NCBI RefSeq assembly: GCF_050876985.1
Contig: NZ_JBPAPP010000002.1
Reading direction: 5' to 3' (one strand)
Origin: Halopseudomonas sp002296055
GTDB taxonomy: Bacteria > Pseudomonadota > Gammaproteobacteria > Pseudomonadales > Pseudomonadaceae
DNA: 64,000 bases
Part shown: positions 55,601-63,352 of the stretch, piece by piece
How positions within the stretch are numbered: position 1 is the stretch's first letter
How the letters are laid out: each line of letters begins with the position of its first letter
Translations under genes and position numbers: made by a program
Notes under the pieces: generated by a model
What the model was told of the DNA's origin: nothing
The model's input: only the letters and a program-made list of their open reading frames with translations
The model's database searches: none

Positions 55601-55785
55601 TGGGAGAAACCTCCATGCAGGCGCAATTTCTGATTCCTGCGGCGGTCTCATTGGCCTACGGTATTCTGTTCGCCACCCTGATCACCCTGGTGCTGATTCC
55701 AACCCTGCTGCTGATTCAGGAAGATGCCGCCACCTGGCTGCGCCAACGGCTGGCGCGCCCAGCCCAGACGCAGGAGACGCACTGA
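52639..55785 (+). CDS. RND efflux pump inner-membrane transporter
   Basis: A 1048-residue AcrB/MMPL-superfamily proton antiporter. It has 12 membrane helices in two halves, with the first helix at about 11-38 (NPVAANLLMLLVILLGVSTV) and large periplasmic loops after helices 1 and 7. The proton-relay pair Asp408/Asp409 is in GIVVDDAVVVGES, equivalent to AcrB Asp407/Asp408. The overall sequence, with an EAFPAMEPDSISISV N-terminal loop, is closer to the environmental branch (PA-type efflux RND permeases) than to MexB. Substrate is unknown. The TGA shares a base with the response regulator ATG. Confidence 0.92.
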   Translation: MSEPVQKGSVISWFAANPVAANLLMLLVILLGVSTVSSLRKEAFPAMEPDSISISVSYDSGSASQSEEGLTIKIEDALEDVIGIKTLTSTSTGSGTTVTVQKQSDYNLDILLRDVKAKVDAISNFPADADKPVIEKAQRESDAIRLQLYGDTDRYSLQSLAESLRSELLANASISQVNFAGWLDPMMAIEIDEARLQAYGLTLSDVQQAINANSSSTATAVLRNDRMYLQLKASEQAYLKEDFAALPLISSSDGRHLQLGDVAQIRDTYDDTSASLSRFAGHDSIGLQVISTGQDDIINTVSATREIVAQWHADGKLPQGVELAAWQDSSQNITDRLKLLVSNAGMGVLLVFVLLALFLNVRVAFWVAMGLPFIFFGTLFFMGEGFAGLSLNEFTTFGFIMALGIVVDDAVVVGESVYAVRQAEGDTLANTIKGTMRVAVPTLFGVFTTVAAFYALSQISGGLGQLYAQFATVVTICLVLSIIESKLILPAHLAHLNTHKQPGGSPLSRAWQRLQHACDRGLNLLNERLYRPLIERALTHRYAVVVLFIGLFMLVIAMPFNGTVRMSFFPEVPGDSVRASITMLNDASYGQTHSALTQLETQARAADRILLDDQTLASGIANLQLLSEADQSGEVTVELRDDAPYDINTFTRTWRSLSGSPEGVRTLSVQSRQGSIDALRIELRANDDELLTQAGNQLKTSLQGIAAVSGISDNLTPGQPQLQLRLTQQGRALGMTTDDLASQLYQAFSGQVVQRFQRNSDEIEVKVRYPEQDRQNPANVLAARIRTPDGAVIPLSSVASVTYGFTRDSITRIDGKRAVYLSADVDKEALSASELVARLQASVVPQLERQYPGLDIQFAGEAQEQAETQTSMEQVFLFAMLVIYMLLAIPLRSYIQPLLIMTAIPFGIVGAILGHWFNDLSLGILSLNGIIALSGVVVNDSLLLVARYNDLKSETSSLPAAISEACRSRLRAVLLTSATTFAGLVPLLGETSMQAQFLIPAAVSLAYGILFATLITLVLIPTLLLIQEDAATWLRQRLARPAQTQETH

Positions 55786-56480
55786 TGAAGCTGGACATGC
55801 TGCTGATCGAGGATGACCAGGACCTGGCCGCCACCGTGATCCAGTTTCTGAACATGGAAGGTATCCGATGTGACCACGCGGGCAACGGCCTGCAGGGCCT
55901 GACACTGGCCAGCCAGCACCGCTATGACGTGATTTTGCTTGACCTCAACCTGCCGCGACTCGATGGCATCAGCCTGTGCCAACGCCTGCGTCAGGCCGGA
56001 AACGACACGCCGGTGCTGATGCTGACTGCGCGCGACCAGCTGGCAGACAAGCTTGAGGGCTTTTCCGCCGGCACCGACGACTTTCTGGTCAAACCCTTTG
56101 AGCTGCAGGAGCTGCTGGTGCGGGTTCAGGCCCTGGCCCGCCGTCGCAGCGGCCAGGTCAGATTGCTGCACTACGCCGATCTGAGCATGGACATCGATCG
56201 TCGCCAGGTCAGTCGCGCCGGCCACCCCCTGAAACTGTCGCCAACCGGCTGGCACCTACTGGAAACCCTGTTGCGCCACGCCCCTGCCGTGGTCTCGCGG
56301 CAGGCACTGGAGGAGGCTGTATGGGGCGATGAACTCCCTGACAGCAACAGCCTCAAAGTGCATATGTTTCACCTGCGCAAAGCAGTCGACGGCGGCTTTG
56401 CGGTCAGTCTACTGCGCACCGTGCCCGGCCACGGCTTTGCCCTGAACGAAGGTGGCGATGAAAAACCGACTCAGCCTTAA
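55785..56480 (+). CDS. OmpR-family response regulator of the RND operon
   Basis: A 231-residue response regulator. The receiver domain (about 3-118) has the acidic pocket EDDQD and phospho-Asp53 in ILLDLNLPRLDG, with the switch Thr in MLTARDQ and Lys in FLVKPFE. The winged-helix DNA-binding domain (about 128-225) carries SNSLKVHMFHLRKAV and RTVPGHGFAL, typical of the OmpR/PhoB family. The start at 55785 shares one base with the RND pump stop (TGATG). The gene overlaps the following kinase by 23 bp. The 11-bp direct repeat at 50022-50039 is its likely binding site. Confidence 0.93.
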   Translation: MKLDMLLIEDDQDLAATVIQFLNMEGIRCDHAGNGLQGLTLASQHRYDVILLDLNLPRLDGISLCQRLRQAGNDTPVLMLTARDQLADKLEGFSAGTDDFLVKPFELQELLVRVQALARRRSGQVRLLHYADLSMDIDRRQVSRAGHPLKLSPTGWHLLETLLRHAPAVVSRQALEEAVWGDELPDSNSLKVHMFHLRKAVDGGFAVSLLRTVPGHGFALNEGGDEKPTQP

Positions 56481-57744
56481 ATGGTTTCTGGCACTGGCCT
56501 TTGTCAGCTTTGGCATCATGCTGGTGATTGGCTACACCCTGTTGTCAGCCAACTACTTTATCAACGGTATGGACACCGTCATGGCGCGCAATCTGGAGCA
56601 GGCTGCCGATCAGTATCTGCAGGCGCCCCAGACACCAGCCCGCCCGGACTACCCGGTTACCCGCGACTGGAACGACCAGCCGGCGCTGATCCGTGAGATT
56701 TTCGGCGCGGCGCCAGAACACGCTGGCGTGATGTACAAGGAGCTTGAGCGCAGCGGTCTGGGCCGCCCCAAAGCGGTGTACTTCGCCATGCGCTTTCACA
56801 CCCCTGGCGGCGATCATTTTGTCAGTCACAAGATCAGCCCCAGCGATCGCCCTACGGTAGTTACCAGCCGGCCCGACAACAGCCTGCGCACCCTGCTGAG
56901 CATCAGTGCGGGTGCTGCCCTACTACTGGTACTGCTCAGCTGGCTGCTGATGCGGCGCGTGGCTCGGCCGGTGGGCGCCCTGGGCGACTGGGCCCGCGGT
57001 CTGAACGAGCAAAACCTGTCCCATCCCGCACCCGACTTCAGCTATCCGGAACTCAACGAATTCGCCAGCCTGGTACGCAGCAGCCTGTCCTCGGTGCAGC
57101 AGAGCCTGGCGCGCGAGCAGCGCTTTGTGCGCTTCACCAGCCATGAGTTGCGCACGCCCATCAGCGTCATCCGCGCCAACGTTGAGCTACTGGAGCGGCT
57201 GCGTGCGCAGTCACGCATCGACCCGGCAATGGAGCAGCAGGCGCTCGACCGCATCGATCGCGCCAGTCTGACCATGCAACACCTGACCGAGACCCTGCTC
57301 TGGCTCGGCCGTGAGGATGTGCAGCAGTTGCCGGTCAAGCGCATCGCGCTGGATGCGCTGGTGCAGGAGCTGGTTGAGCAGATGCGTTACCTGCTCAACG
57401 GGCGGGCCGTCACGCTGAAGGTACAGACCAGCCCCTGCACCCTGGAGCTGCCCGAGGCGGCGGCGCGTATTGTGCTCGGCAACCTGATTCGCAACGCCTT
57501 TCAACATACCGATGAAGGACGGGTACTGGTGGTGCAGAAATTCAACGGCATTCGCATCAGCAACACCCGCGCATCGGCAGGCAGCAGCGATGAAGACCTT
57601 GGCTTCGGACTGGGCCTGCAGCTGACTGAGCAGCTCAGCGCACGCCTTGGCTGGCGTTACAGCAACCAGTTTGCAGGTGACGAGCGTCTGGCCGAGCTAT
57701 GGATCGGGGCACCAACCGACGCTGACGACCAGCGCCAGATCTGA
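56458..57744 (+). CDS. Sensor histidine kinase of the RND operon
   Basis: A 428-residue membrane kinase. Membrane helices (about 8-28 and 145-165) flank a periplasmic sensor of about 115 residues with DYPVTRDWNDQPALIREIFG. A HAMP segment is followed by the HisKA box FTSHELRTPISVIRANVELL with His229, and an HATPase domain with NLIRNAFQHTDEGRV and GFGLGLQLTEQL. The G1 box is diverged (ISNTRASAG in place of DxGxG), but the N box and G2 are present. ATG 56458 has AAGG upstream; a GTG lies two codons earlier. It ends the operon and stops 4 bp before the convergent DUF1275 gene. Confidence 0.91.
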   Translation: MKNRLSLKWFLALAFVSFGIMLVIGYTLLSANYFINGMDTVMARNLEQAADQYLQAPQTPARPDYPVTRDWNDQPALIREIFGAAPEHAGVMYKELERSGLGRPKAVYFAMRFHTPGGDHFVSHKISPSDRPTVVTSRPDNSLRTLLSISAGAALLLVLLSWLLMRRVARPVGALGDWARGLNEQNLSHPAPDFSYPELNEFASLVRSSLSSVQQSLAREQRFVRFTSHELRTPISVIRANVELLERLRAQSRIDPAMEQQALDRIDRASLTMQHLTETLLWLGREDVQQLPVKRIALDALVQELVEQMRYLLNGRAVTLKVQTSPCTLELPEAAARIVLGNLIRNAFQHTDEGRVLVVQKFNGIRISNTRASAGSSDEDLGFGLGLQLTEQLSARLGWRYSNQFAGDERLAELWIGAPTDADDQRQI

Positions 57745-57748
57745 CTCG

Positions 57749-58456
57749 TTACACGCCCTGACGTCGCAGCCACAACTGATACAACCCGGCCAGCGCCAAG
57801 GCCATGCACGCTGGTAGCAACAGTGCCTGAAACTGCCAACGGGCAAAGCCAAGCGCCCCCAGGGTGCCGCCCAGAATAAAGCCGCTGATCAGCAACAGAA
57901 ACAGCCTGGCCTTGCGCCGATCCAGGGGCACTCCTCGCAGGCGAGCTCCCAGCATTACGCCCAAGTCCGTAAAGATGCCCGAAACGTGGGTGGTACGGAT
58001 GATCGCACCGCTGTAGGTGGTCACCATCGCGTTCTGCAGCCCACAGGCAGCGGACGCAAGGTAATGACCACTCAGGCTGGCAGCCTGCAGTGCCAGCATG
58101 GCAAGCACCAGCAACAACGCCTCCAACACCAGCGCCACCCCATAGCGCCGGCCCGGCTGCAAGGCGCTGCTACCGATAAACAGACCGCTGAAGGCAGCCC
58201 CGGCGACAAAGCTCAGCAGTACCAGCAGCAGGTGCAGCAGCTCGGCTGCCGGCAACTGCGTCAGCCCGGCGCCCAGCAGGGTCGAGGTACCGGTCAGGTG
58301 TGAAACCGCCTGATGGCTAAAGCCCAACAGGCCCACCGCATTAACCACACCGGCCATCAGCGCAAGGCAGAATGCGCCGGCCTCAACCCAGGATGGCAGT
58401 CTGGAAATCACGCGCTGGCTCCCCCGGTAAAAAGCCTCATCATACGCCGACGGCAA
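57749..58456 (-). CDS. DUF1275 (YoaK-type) membrane protein
   Basis: A 235-residue protein with about six membrane helices. VEAGAFCLALMAGVVNAVGLLGF and AVSHLTGTSTLLGAGL (about residues 24-67) are the DUF1275 signature, followed by GLQNAMVTTYSGAIIRTTHVSG (about 138-160), also conserved. Function is unknown; transport has been suggested from topology only. It is convergent with the sensor kinase gene and divergent from the YeeN-type gene across about 110 bp. Confidence 0.87.
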   Translation of the reverse strand: MPSAYDEAFYRGSQRVISRLPSWVEAGAFCLALMAGVVNAVGLLGFSHQAVSHLTGTSTLLGAGLTQLPAAELLHLLLVLLSFVAGAAFSGLFIGSSALQPGRRYGVALVLEALLLVLAMLALQAASLSGHYLASAACGLQNAMVTTYSGAIIRTTHVSGIFTDLGVMLGARLRGVPLDRRKARLFLLLISGFILGGTLGALGFARWQFQALLLPACMALALAGLYQLWLRRQGV

Positions 58457-58570
58457 GCCCCCTGTCCGGCGGCCGTACGTTCGTCAGCCTTACCGGCCTC
58501 AGGCGTGGATATCCGCCGCCAACTGCGAGTAGAATCGCTGTTTTTCGACATTTCGACAGGACACTCGCAG

Positions 58571-59287
58571 ATGGGTCGCGCTTATCAAAACCGCAAGGAA
58601 TCCATGGCCAAAACGGCCGACGCCAAAACCAAGCTGTACAGCAAGTATGCGCGGGAGATCTACGTCACCGCCAAGTCCGGCGGCGTGGACCCCGATGGTA
58701 ACCTGGCCCTGCGCGGCCTGATTGACCGTGCCAAGAAAGACCAGGTCCCCGGCCACGTGATCGACAAGGCCATCGACAAGGCCAAGGGCGGCGGCGGTGA
58801 GGATTTCGCAAAGGCACGCTACGAAGGCTTTGGCCCCGGCAACTGCATGGTCATCGTCGACTGCCTGACCGACAACCCGAACCGCACCTTTGCCGACGTG
58901 CGCAACTGCTTCACCAAGACCAAGAGCAAGATCGGCACCGAGGGCAGCGTCAGCCACATGTTCGATCACTGCGCCATTCTGGCGTTCAAGGGTGAAGACG
59001 AAGAAGCCACGCTGGAAGCGCTGATGATGGCCGATGTCGACGTGACCGATATCGAGAACGAAGACGGCCTGATCACCGTATTTGCCCCGCACACCGAGTA
59101 CTTCAAGGCCAAGCAGGCGCTGATTGATACCTTTGGCGAGGTGGATTTTGAAGCCGACCTGATCCAGTTTGTGCCGCAAACCACCACCGAGATCAGCGGT
59201 GATGATGTGGCCATGTTCGAAAAGTTCACCGACATGCTGAACGACCTCGACGACGTGCAGAACATCTTCCACAACGCCGAGTTCTGA
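58571..59287 (+). CDS. YebC/TACO1 family protein, YeeN type
   Basis: A 238-residue member of the YebC family. The start MGRAYQNRKESMAKTADAKT, rather than MAGHSKWANI, marks the YeeN-type paralogue. Conserved segments are KYAREIYVTAKSGGVDPDGN, KGGGGEDFAKARYEGFGPGN (about 73-92) and DNPNRTFADVRNCFTKT. YebC family members relieve ribosome stalling on proline-rich stretches and some also act as DNA-binding regulators; which applies to this paralogue is unclear. AGGA precedes the ATG at 58571; the long frame upstream of it overlaps the divergent gene and is not used. Confidence 0.88.
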   Translation: MGRAYQNRKESMAKTADAKTKLYSKYAREIYVTAKSGGVDPDGNLALRGLIDRAKKDQVPGHVIDKAIDKAKGGGGEDFAKARYEGFGPGNCMVIVDCLTDNPNRTFADVRNCFTKTKSKIGTEGSVSHMFDHCAILAFKGEDEEATLEALMMADVDVTDIENEDGLITVFAPHTEYFKAKQALIDTFGEVDFEADLIQFVPQTTTEISGDDVAMFEKFTDMLNDLDDVQNIFHNAEF

Positions 59288-59294
59288 TCTGCGC

Positions 59295-59315
59295 GGGCGC
59301 TCCTCAGGAGCGCCC
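59295..59315. terminator. Bidirectional stem-loop between the YeeN-type gene and mscS
   Basis: GGGCGCTCC (59295-59303) and GGAGCGCCC (59307-59315) pair perfectly around a 3-base loop. The stem overlaps the last codons of the mscS-type gene. There is no T-run on either side. Confidence 0.4.
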
Positions 59316-60380
59316 TGCCTGCCCTGCCCCAGCCGCTTCGCCACCCGACTCCGTCATCGCATCAAGCTCCCGCCGCTGCTCGCGCATACGCTCCAGTTGC
59401 GCTTTGATAGCCGCCTTGCGTTCAGCATCAGCGCCTTTGGCCTCCTCTTCCAGCGCACGCGCCTGCTCGGACAGTTGCGCCTTGCGCTCGGCCAGTTGCT
59501 GCGCCAGCTCGGCCTTGTCGAACAACACCGCTTCGGCCTCAGCGGCCTGCGCGCGGCGCTGACGATGCCCGCCACCCGCCGGAATAAACACCTGCTCAGC
59601 AGGCACCGGGCGTTGATTCATAATGGTGGGCGACATGATCTCAATACCGGCGCCGTGCAAGCCATCGAGAATCGCCTTGTACAAGGTTGAGCGCGCCGTA
59701 ATCAGGCCGCGCGCTTCGGGCAACACCCCGGATACGCGGTAGCTGATGGCAAAGTTGCCCAACTCCAGCAATTGCACAAAGGCATCCTGCAGGCCGCTAG
59801 CCTTGGCGGCGGCAAGGAGCAAAGGCTCTACATCGGCGTGATGGGTGTCGTACCCCAGCGACAGCTCGGCCGAGACGAGCGCGCCGTCACTACGCAACGT
59901 GGCAATCGGGTGGCTGGTCAGGTAGCTGTTGGGAAGCGCGATCAGCTCACCACTTTCAGACTGGATTTCGGTATCAAACAACCCCCGCTCCGCCACCCGC
60001 CCAAAGTGCTCGCCCACCGAGATGAAATCACCCAATACGAAGGGTCGGGTCATACGTAACAGTACGCCTGCGGCCAGGTTGGCAAAGATATTGGAAGACG
60101 AAAAGGCAAAGACACCAGAGATCAACAACCCCAGCAGCGCGATAATCTGATTGCGTGCGCCCTCGCTTACCGGCAAGGCCAGAATCACGGCAACCAGGCC
60201 AATCAGGGTCAGCGCCAGCATGATCAACTGGCGTGAAAACAGCCGCTCGTTACCCAGGTCGCGATTGCGCCGAATCAACAAAAAGTGCGCCAGCGCCAGC
60301 ACCAGCGCGACGAGCCCAAGCGTCAGCAGCAGCGGAATCGACGCCAGGGCCACTGCCACAATATCTGTCAGCAGGTTCAT
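59304..60380 (-). CDS. Small-conductance mechanosensitive channel (MscS family) with coiled-coil tail
   Basis: A 358-residue MscS-type channel. Membrane helices lie near residues 12-36, 50-70 and 76-112. The third, SGVFAFSSSNIFANLAAGVLL with RPFVLGDFISVGEHFGRV after it, is the pore-lining helix and start of the beta domain. A Pro/Glu-rich linker (about 250-270) leads to a charged coiled coil (about 278-340, AELAQQLAERKAQLSEQARA) not present in E. coli MscS. The channel releases solutes on hypo-osmotic shock. The start overlaps the XRE regulator stop by four bases, so the two are co-translated. Confidence 0.88.
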   Translation of the reverse strand: MNLLTDIVAVALASIPLLLTLGLVALVLALAHFLLIRRNRDLGNERLFSRQLIMLALTLIGLVAVILALPVSEGARNQIIALLGLLISGVFAFSSSNIFANLAAGVLLRMTRPFVLGDFISVGEHFGRVAERGLFDTEIQSESGELIALPNSYLTSHPIATLRSDGALVSAELSLGYDTHHADVEPLLLAAAKASGLQDAFVQLLELGNFAISYRVSGVLPEARGLITARSTLYKAILDGLHGAGIEIMSPTIMNQRPVPAEQVFIPAGGGHRQRRAQAAEAEAVLFDKAELAQQLAERKAQLSEQARALEEEAKGADAERKAAIKAQLERMREQRRELDAMTESGGEAAGAGQAGRS

Positions 60381-61156
60381 CCCGCCTCTCCCGTTAGTTT
60401 GTGTCCAGGGTAGTACTTGGCCGCTTCAAGGCGGCGCAGCTGCTGAAACGCTGCCACCTCCCAGGGCCGAATGGCAAGAATCATACTGACGCCAAAGCGC
60501 TGCTCCAGCGGCAACACCAGATCCTCCTGATGACTGTGGCGAAATGCCTGGGCCAGACGCTGCAGCTTCTGATGCATCTGCTCGGTAGACTGGGGCGAGA
60601 GCATGCCGCTGAGAAACAGGCGCAATTCACCCGGTAAATTGAAGTGACATTGAAAAAAGTCGGCCTGCACCTGCTGCTCGAAAAAGCGCTGAATCGGCCC
60701 ATGCTGCTGCCAGCGAAAGTCATGGCTGATCAGCGGTTTGATGCGGTTGCCCGGCAGCAGCTCGATCAGCCCCATGCGATCCAGGCGCGCCAGCCGCCCG
60801 ACCGCTTCCACCTCGCTGAGCTGATAGGTCTCCAGTATCTGCGCCAGGCTCCAGCGGTTCAGTGCGCAGATTGCGACCAGCAACAGCCGGTCATCGCCCA
60901 CCAGCTCCTGCTCCTGCTCGGCGGTAAGGGCGTCGATGCGCTGGGCCTGATCCAGCCGCCGCACCAGGTCGCTGATTTCCAACCCCAGTAGTGAGCAGAT
61001 CTGATCCAGCCGCTGCAGCGAAAACTGCCGCTCGGAGAACAGCCGCTTAACACTCGCCTCTGACAAGTCCAGCGCCTCGGCGACCTGAAGATAGGTGATG
61101 CCCTGCTCCTTCAATGCGTTTTTGAGCGCCGAAACAATCGCAGCGGTCTGCGCCAT
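60377..61156 (-). CDS. XRE-family transcriptional regulator coupled to the MscS gene
   Basis: A 259-residue regulator. An N-terminal helix-turn-helix (about 18-62, TYLQVAEALDLSEASVKRLF) of the Cro/CI type is followed by a second region about 90-160 with a winged-helix look (SLAQILETYQLSEVEAVGRL, then LDRMGLIELLPGNRI). The helical C-terminal domain (about 165-255, RWQQHGPIQRFFEQQVQADF) is unassigned and probably senses a ligand or partner. It is divergent from the YiaA/PspA pair across about 195 bp and overlaps mscS by 4 bp, so it likely controls one or both units. Confidence 0.82.
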   Translation of the reverse strand: MAQTAAIVSALKNALKEQGITYLQVAEALDLSEASVKRLFSERQFSLQRLDQICSLLGLEISDLVRRLDQAQRIDALTAEQEQELVGDDRLLLVAICALNRWSLAQILETYQLSEVEAVGRLARLDRMGLIELLPGNRIKPLISHDFRWQQHGPIQRFFEQQVQADFFQCHFNLPGELRLFLSGMLSPQSTEQMHQKLQRLAQAFRHSHQEDLVLPLEQRFGVSMILAIRPWEVAAFQQLRRLEAAKYYPGHKLTGEAG

Positions 61157-61350
61157 ATGACAATACCTTTACCGAACATGACCGCCGATGCGACGGCTTC
61201 CAACCCAAGAAAGTATCGCCATGTAATACCTTAAGCCACCTTCCACGCAACCTTTTCGGTAACGCTGGCGCCGCCGATCAGGCCGGTGCACAGTCCGCTC
61301 CAGACGCAGCCACACCCTGTGCGACTGCCACTCACGCTGGAGGCAACACC

Positions 61351-61620
61351 ATGGATAACGAGATCAACAGCAACTCCTCAGGCTGGATTTTCTTCGTCAA
61401 GGCATCCTTTGCGATCGCCCTGCTGGCGACCGGCGCGGGCGTGATCTTCTCGCCCACCGACCTGCTGGTCAAAGGCTACATGTCGGTTTGTGCGCTGTTT
61501 CTGGTTAGCACCACCATCACCCTGTCAAAAACCATGCGGGACGAACACGAAGGCAAGCGCATCCATAACCGCCTGTCTGAAGCCCGCGCCCAGCAACTGC
61601 TGAAAGAATATACGGAGTAA
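61351..61620 (+). CDS. YiaA/B two-helix domain protein
   Basis: An 89-residue inner-membrane protein with two membrane helices (about 12-33, WIFFVKASFAIALLATGAGV, and 40-60, GYMSVCALFLVSTTITL) followed by a cytoplasmic tail TMRDEHEGKRIHNRLSEA. This matches the YiaA/YiaB two-helix domain family, of unknown function. GGAGG lies before the ATG. It ends five bases before the PspA-like gene, so the pair is one transcript. The tail could dock the peripheral PspA-like protein to the membrane, which is inference from context. Confidence 0.8.
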   Translation: MDNEINSNSSGWIFFVKASFAIALLATGAGVIFSPTDLLVKGYMSVCALFLVSTTITLSKTMRDEHEGKRIHNRLSEARAQQLLKEYTE

Positions 61621-61625
61621 CCGCC

Positions 61626-62324
61626 ATGACACTCTGGAGAAAAGTAGGCACCCTGTTCCGCGCCAGCGCGCACGAACCGCTCGAGCAACTGGTCGACGCC
61701 AACGCCCTGCGCATCATGGAGCAGGAACTGCGCGACACCGAGAACGCCATGCTGCTGGCCAAGCGCGAGCTGGCCGGCCTGATGGCAACCATCAAGCAGC
61801 TGCAGCGCAGCAACCAGCAGCTCAGCGACGAGTTGCAGCAGCGAGAAGAACAGGCTCGCCAGGCGCTGGAGCGCGACGAGTCCGGGCTGGCTTACGAACT
61901 GGCCGAATGGATAGCGGCGCAGGAGAACCAGCTACAGCAGCAACGCCAGCACGCCGAGCAGTTGGAGCGCCAGGAGGCAACGCTGCGTGAGCAACTGCGC
62001 CGCGCCGCAGCCCTGCACCAGCAATACCGCCGCGAGCTGCAACTGGCCCGCGCCAACCGCAGCGCCGAGCGCCTGATGGGCAATCTGGGCCACCAGACCC
62101 GCGGCTTGCAGGCGCACATGGGCGACCTGGCCAGCTCACTGGAGCGCATTCGCCAGCGCCAAGACAACGCCAGCGACGTTGGCGCCGCTCTGCAGCAGCT
62201 GCAGGATGAAGACGACGGCAGCGCCCTGGATCAACGCCTGCAACGCGCCGGTATCGCTACCGGCAAGACCGACGCCAACAGCGTGCTGGCCCGCCTGCGC
62301 GGCAACAGCAGCGCCGGGGCGTAA
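61626..62324 (+). CDS. PspA/IM30 family membrane-stress protein
   Basis: A 232-residue protein that is almost all coiled coil (about residues 22-215). It has the PspA/IM30 N-terminal pattern MTLWRKVGTLFRASAHEPLE and DANALRIMEQELRDTENAML. The family is related to ESCRT-III and forms rods or rings that support stressed membranes. The N-terminal amphipathic helix (residues 1-15) should contact lipid. It has no pspF or pspBC nearby, so regulation differs from the classic Psp system; the divergent XRE regulator is the obvious candidate. A terminator follows. Confidence 0.87.
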   Translation: MTLWRKVGTLFRASAHEPLEQLVDANALRIMEQELRDTENAMLLAKRELAGLMATIKQLQRSNQQLSDELQQREEQARQALERDESGLAYELAEWIAAQENQLQQQRQHAEQLERQEATLREQLRRAAALHQQYRRELQLARANRSAERLMGNLGHQTRGLQAHMGDLASSLERIRQRQDNASDVGAALQQLQDEDDGSALDQRLQRAGIATGKTDANSVLARLRGNSSAGA

Positions 62325-62335
62325 GACGGCGCGAC

Positions 62336-62371
62336 AGGGGCGGCTGCGGTCGCCCCTTCCATAACTTTTTT
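62336..62371 (+). terminator. Rho-independent terminator of the YiaA-PspA unit
   Basis: A 7-bp GC stem (AGGGGCG at 62336-62342 with CGCCCCT at 62351-62357) has an 8-base loop. It is followed after eight bases by six T at 62366-62371, 12 bp after the PspA-like stop codon. Confidence 0.6.
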
Positions 62372-62389
62372 ATTACACAGCCAACAATA

Positions 62390-62410
62390 AAGAATATTTA
62401 ATCTATTCTT
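62390..62410. promoter_or_regulatory. AT-rich dyad upstream of the hydrolase-LysR pair
   Basis: AAGAATA (62390-62396) and TATTCTT (62404-62410) form a perfect 7-bp dyad with a 7-base centre, 43 bp before the hydrolase ATG, in an AT-rich patch unlike its GC-rich surroundings. It is a plausible operator for the LysR-type regulator encoded just downstream. Confidence 0.45.
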
Positions 62411-62453
62411 CAGCGGATGCCACAGTGGGCCCTCACCCAACCGGAGCCATCCC

Positions 62454-63350
62454 ATGAAGCCCCTTGCCCTGTTTGCCGCCCCTCTGCTACTCGCCTGCAG
62501 CAGCCTGTTAAGCGCCGCACCGGCCGTCGACCAGTTGCGCCTGTCCGTGATCCCTACCGCCAGCTCCAGCGGCGCCGCCGAGGCCATGGTGGTCAGCGGT
62601 GGGCGCTGGGGTACGCAGCGTCATCTGCTGCATGCGGCGGTACTGATAGAACATCCACAGGGGCGATTTCTGTTCGATACCGGCCTGGGTCATGAGACCG
62701 CCGAGGCCTTCGCCCGCAACAATTGGCTCAACCGCAAGCTGCTCGCCTACGAGCACCTGAACCCCGCACGTGATCAGCTGGAAGCAGCGGGTTATCAGGC
62801 CAGTGATATCGACTTTATTCTGCCCAGCCACCTGCACTGGGATCATCTGGGCGGCCTGCCGGACTTTCCCGGCTTGCCGGTGCTGATCCTGCCCGGCGCG
62901 CTGGAAGAAGCAAAAACCCATGGCGAGCCGCCTGCCTTTCTCGCCGAGCAGCTGGAAGGCGAGCGCGAGTGGCGACAGATAACGCTAGATGACGTGCCTT
63001 ACCAAGGCTTTGAGCGCAGCCTCGATCTATTTGGCGATGGACAGATAGTGCTGGTGGACCTGAGCGGTCACACCGCCGGGCAGGTCGGTCTGTTCGTCAA
63101 CCTGCCGTCCGGTAAGCGCCTGTTCCTGATTGGCGATACCAGCTGGACCGAGCGCGGCGTTGAGCAGAACAAGCCACGCCCGGTGTTCGTGCAGTGGATA
63201 TCCCATGTCGACAGCGACCGTGAACGCAACAGTGAACAACTCAAGCGTATCCACGAGCTGCACCAGCGGGACCCGGAACTGCTGATCGTGCCCGCACACG
63301 ATGAAGTGGTGGCCGCAGGTCTGGCGCATTTCCCCAACTTTGAGGAGTAA
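62454..63350 (+). CDS. Exported metallo-beta-lactamase-fold hydrolase, lactonase-like
   Basis: A 298-residue MBL-fold enzyme. The dinuclear zinc motif HLHWDH is at residues 126-131. Further ligands are His206 (SGHTAGQ), Asp228 (IGDTSW) and His282 (VPAHDE), the pattern of AHL-lactonase and related quorum-quenching hydrolases. The N-terminus is a signal sequence. LLLAC at 11-15 could be a lipobox (Cys15), or cleavage could occur at SAAPA near residue 24, so it is periplasmic or membrane-anchored. Substrate is unassigned. It is followed after two bases by lysR. Confidence 0.87.
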   Translation: MKPLALFAAPLLLACSSLLSAAPAVDQLRLSVIPTASSSGAAEAMVVSGGRWGTQRHLLHAAVLIEHPQGRFLFDTGLGHETAEAFARNNWLNRKLLAYEHLNPARDQLEAAGYQASDIDFILPSHLHWDHLGGLPDFPGLPVLILPGALEEAKTHGEPPAFLAEQLEGEREWRQITLDDVPYQGFERSLDLFGDGQIVLVDLSGHTAGQVGLFVNLPSGKRLFLIGDTSWTERGVEQNKPRPVFVQWISHVDSDRERNSEQLKRIHELHQRDPELLIVPAHDEVVAAGLAHFPNFEE

Positions 63351-63352
63351 CC

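Noticed and set aside
57749..58630. Upstream extension of the YebC-type protein to 58313
   Set aside because: The extra 86 codons lie opposite the DUF1275 gene, and the internal ATG at 58571 gives the exact family start with AGGA.
61162..61232. Two AATACCTT direct repeats (61162-61169 and 61225-61232) as a possible XRE operator
   Set aside because: The first copy on the minus strand is AAGGTATT and contains the XRE ribosome site, and an 8-bp repeat pair 63 bp apart in a 195-bp region is weak evidence.
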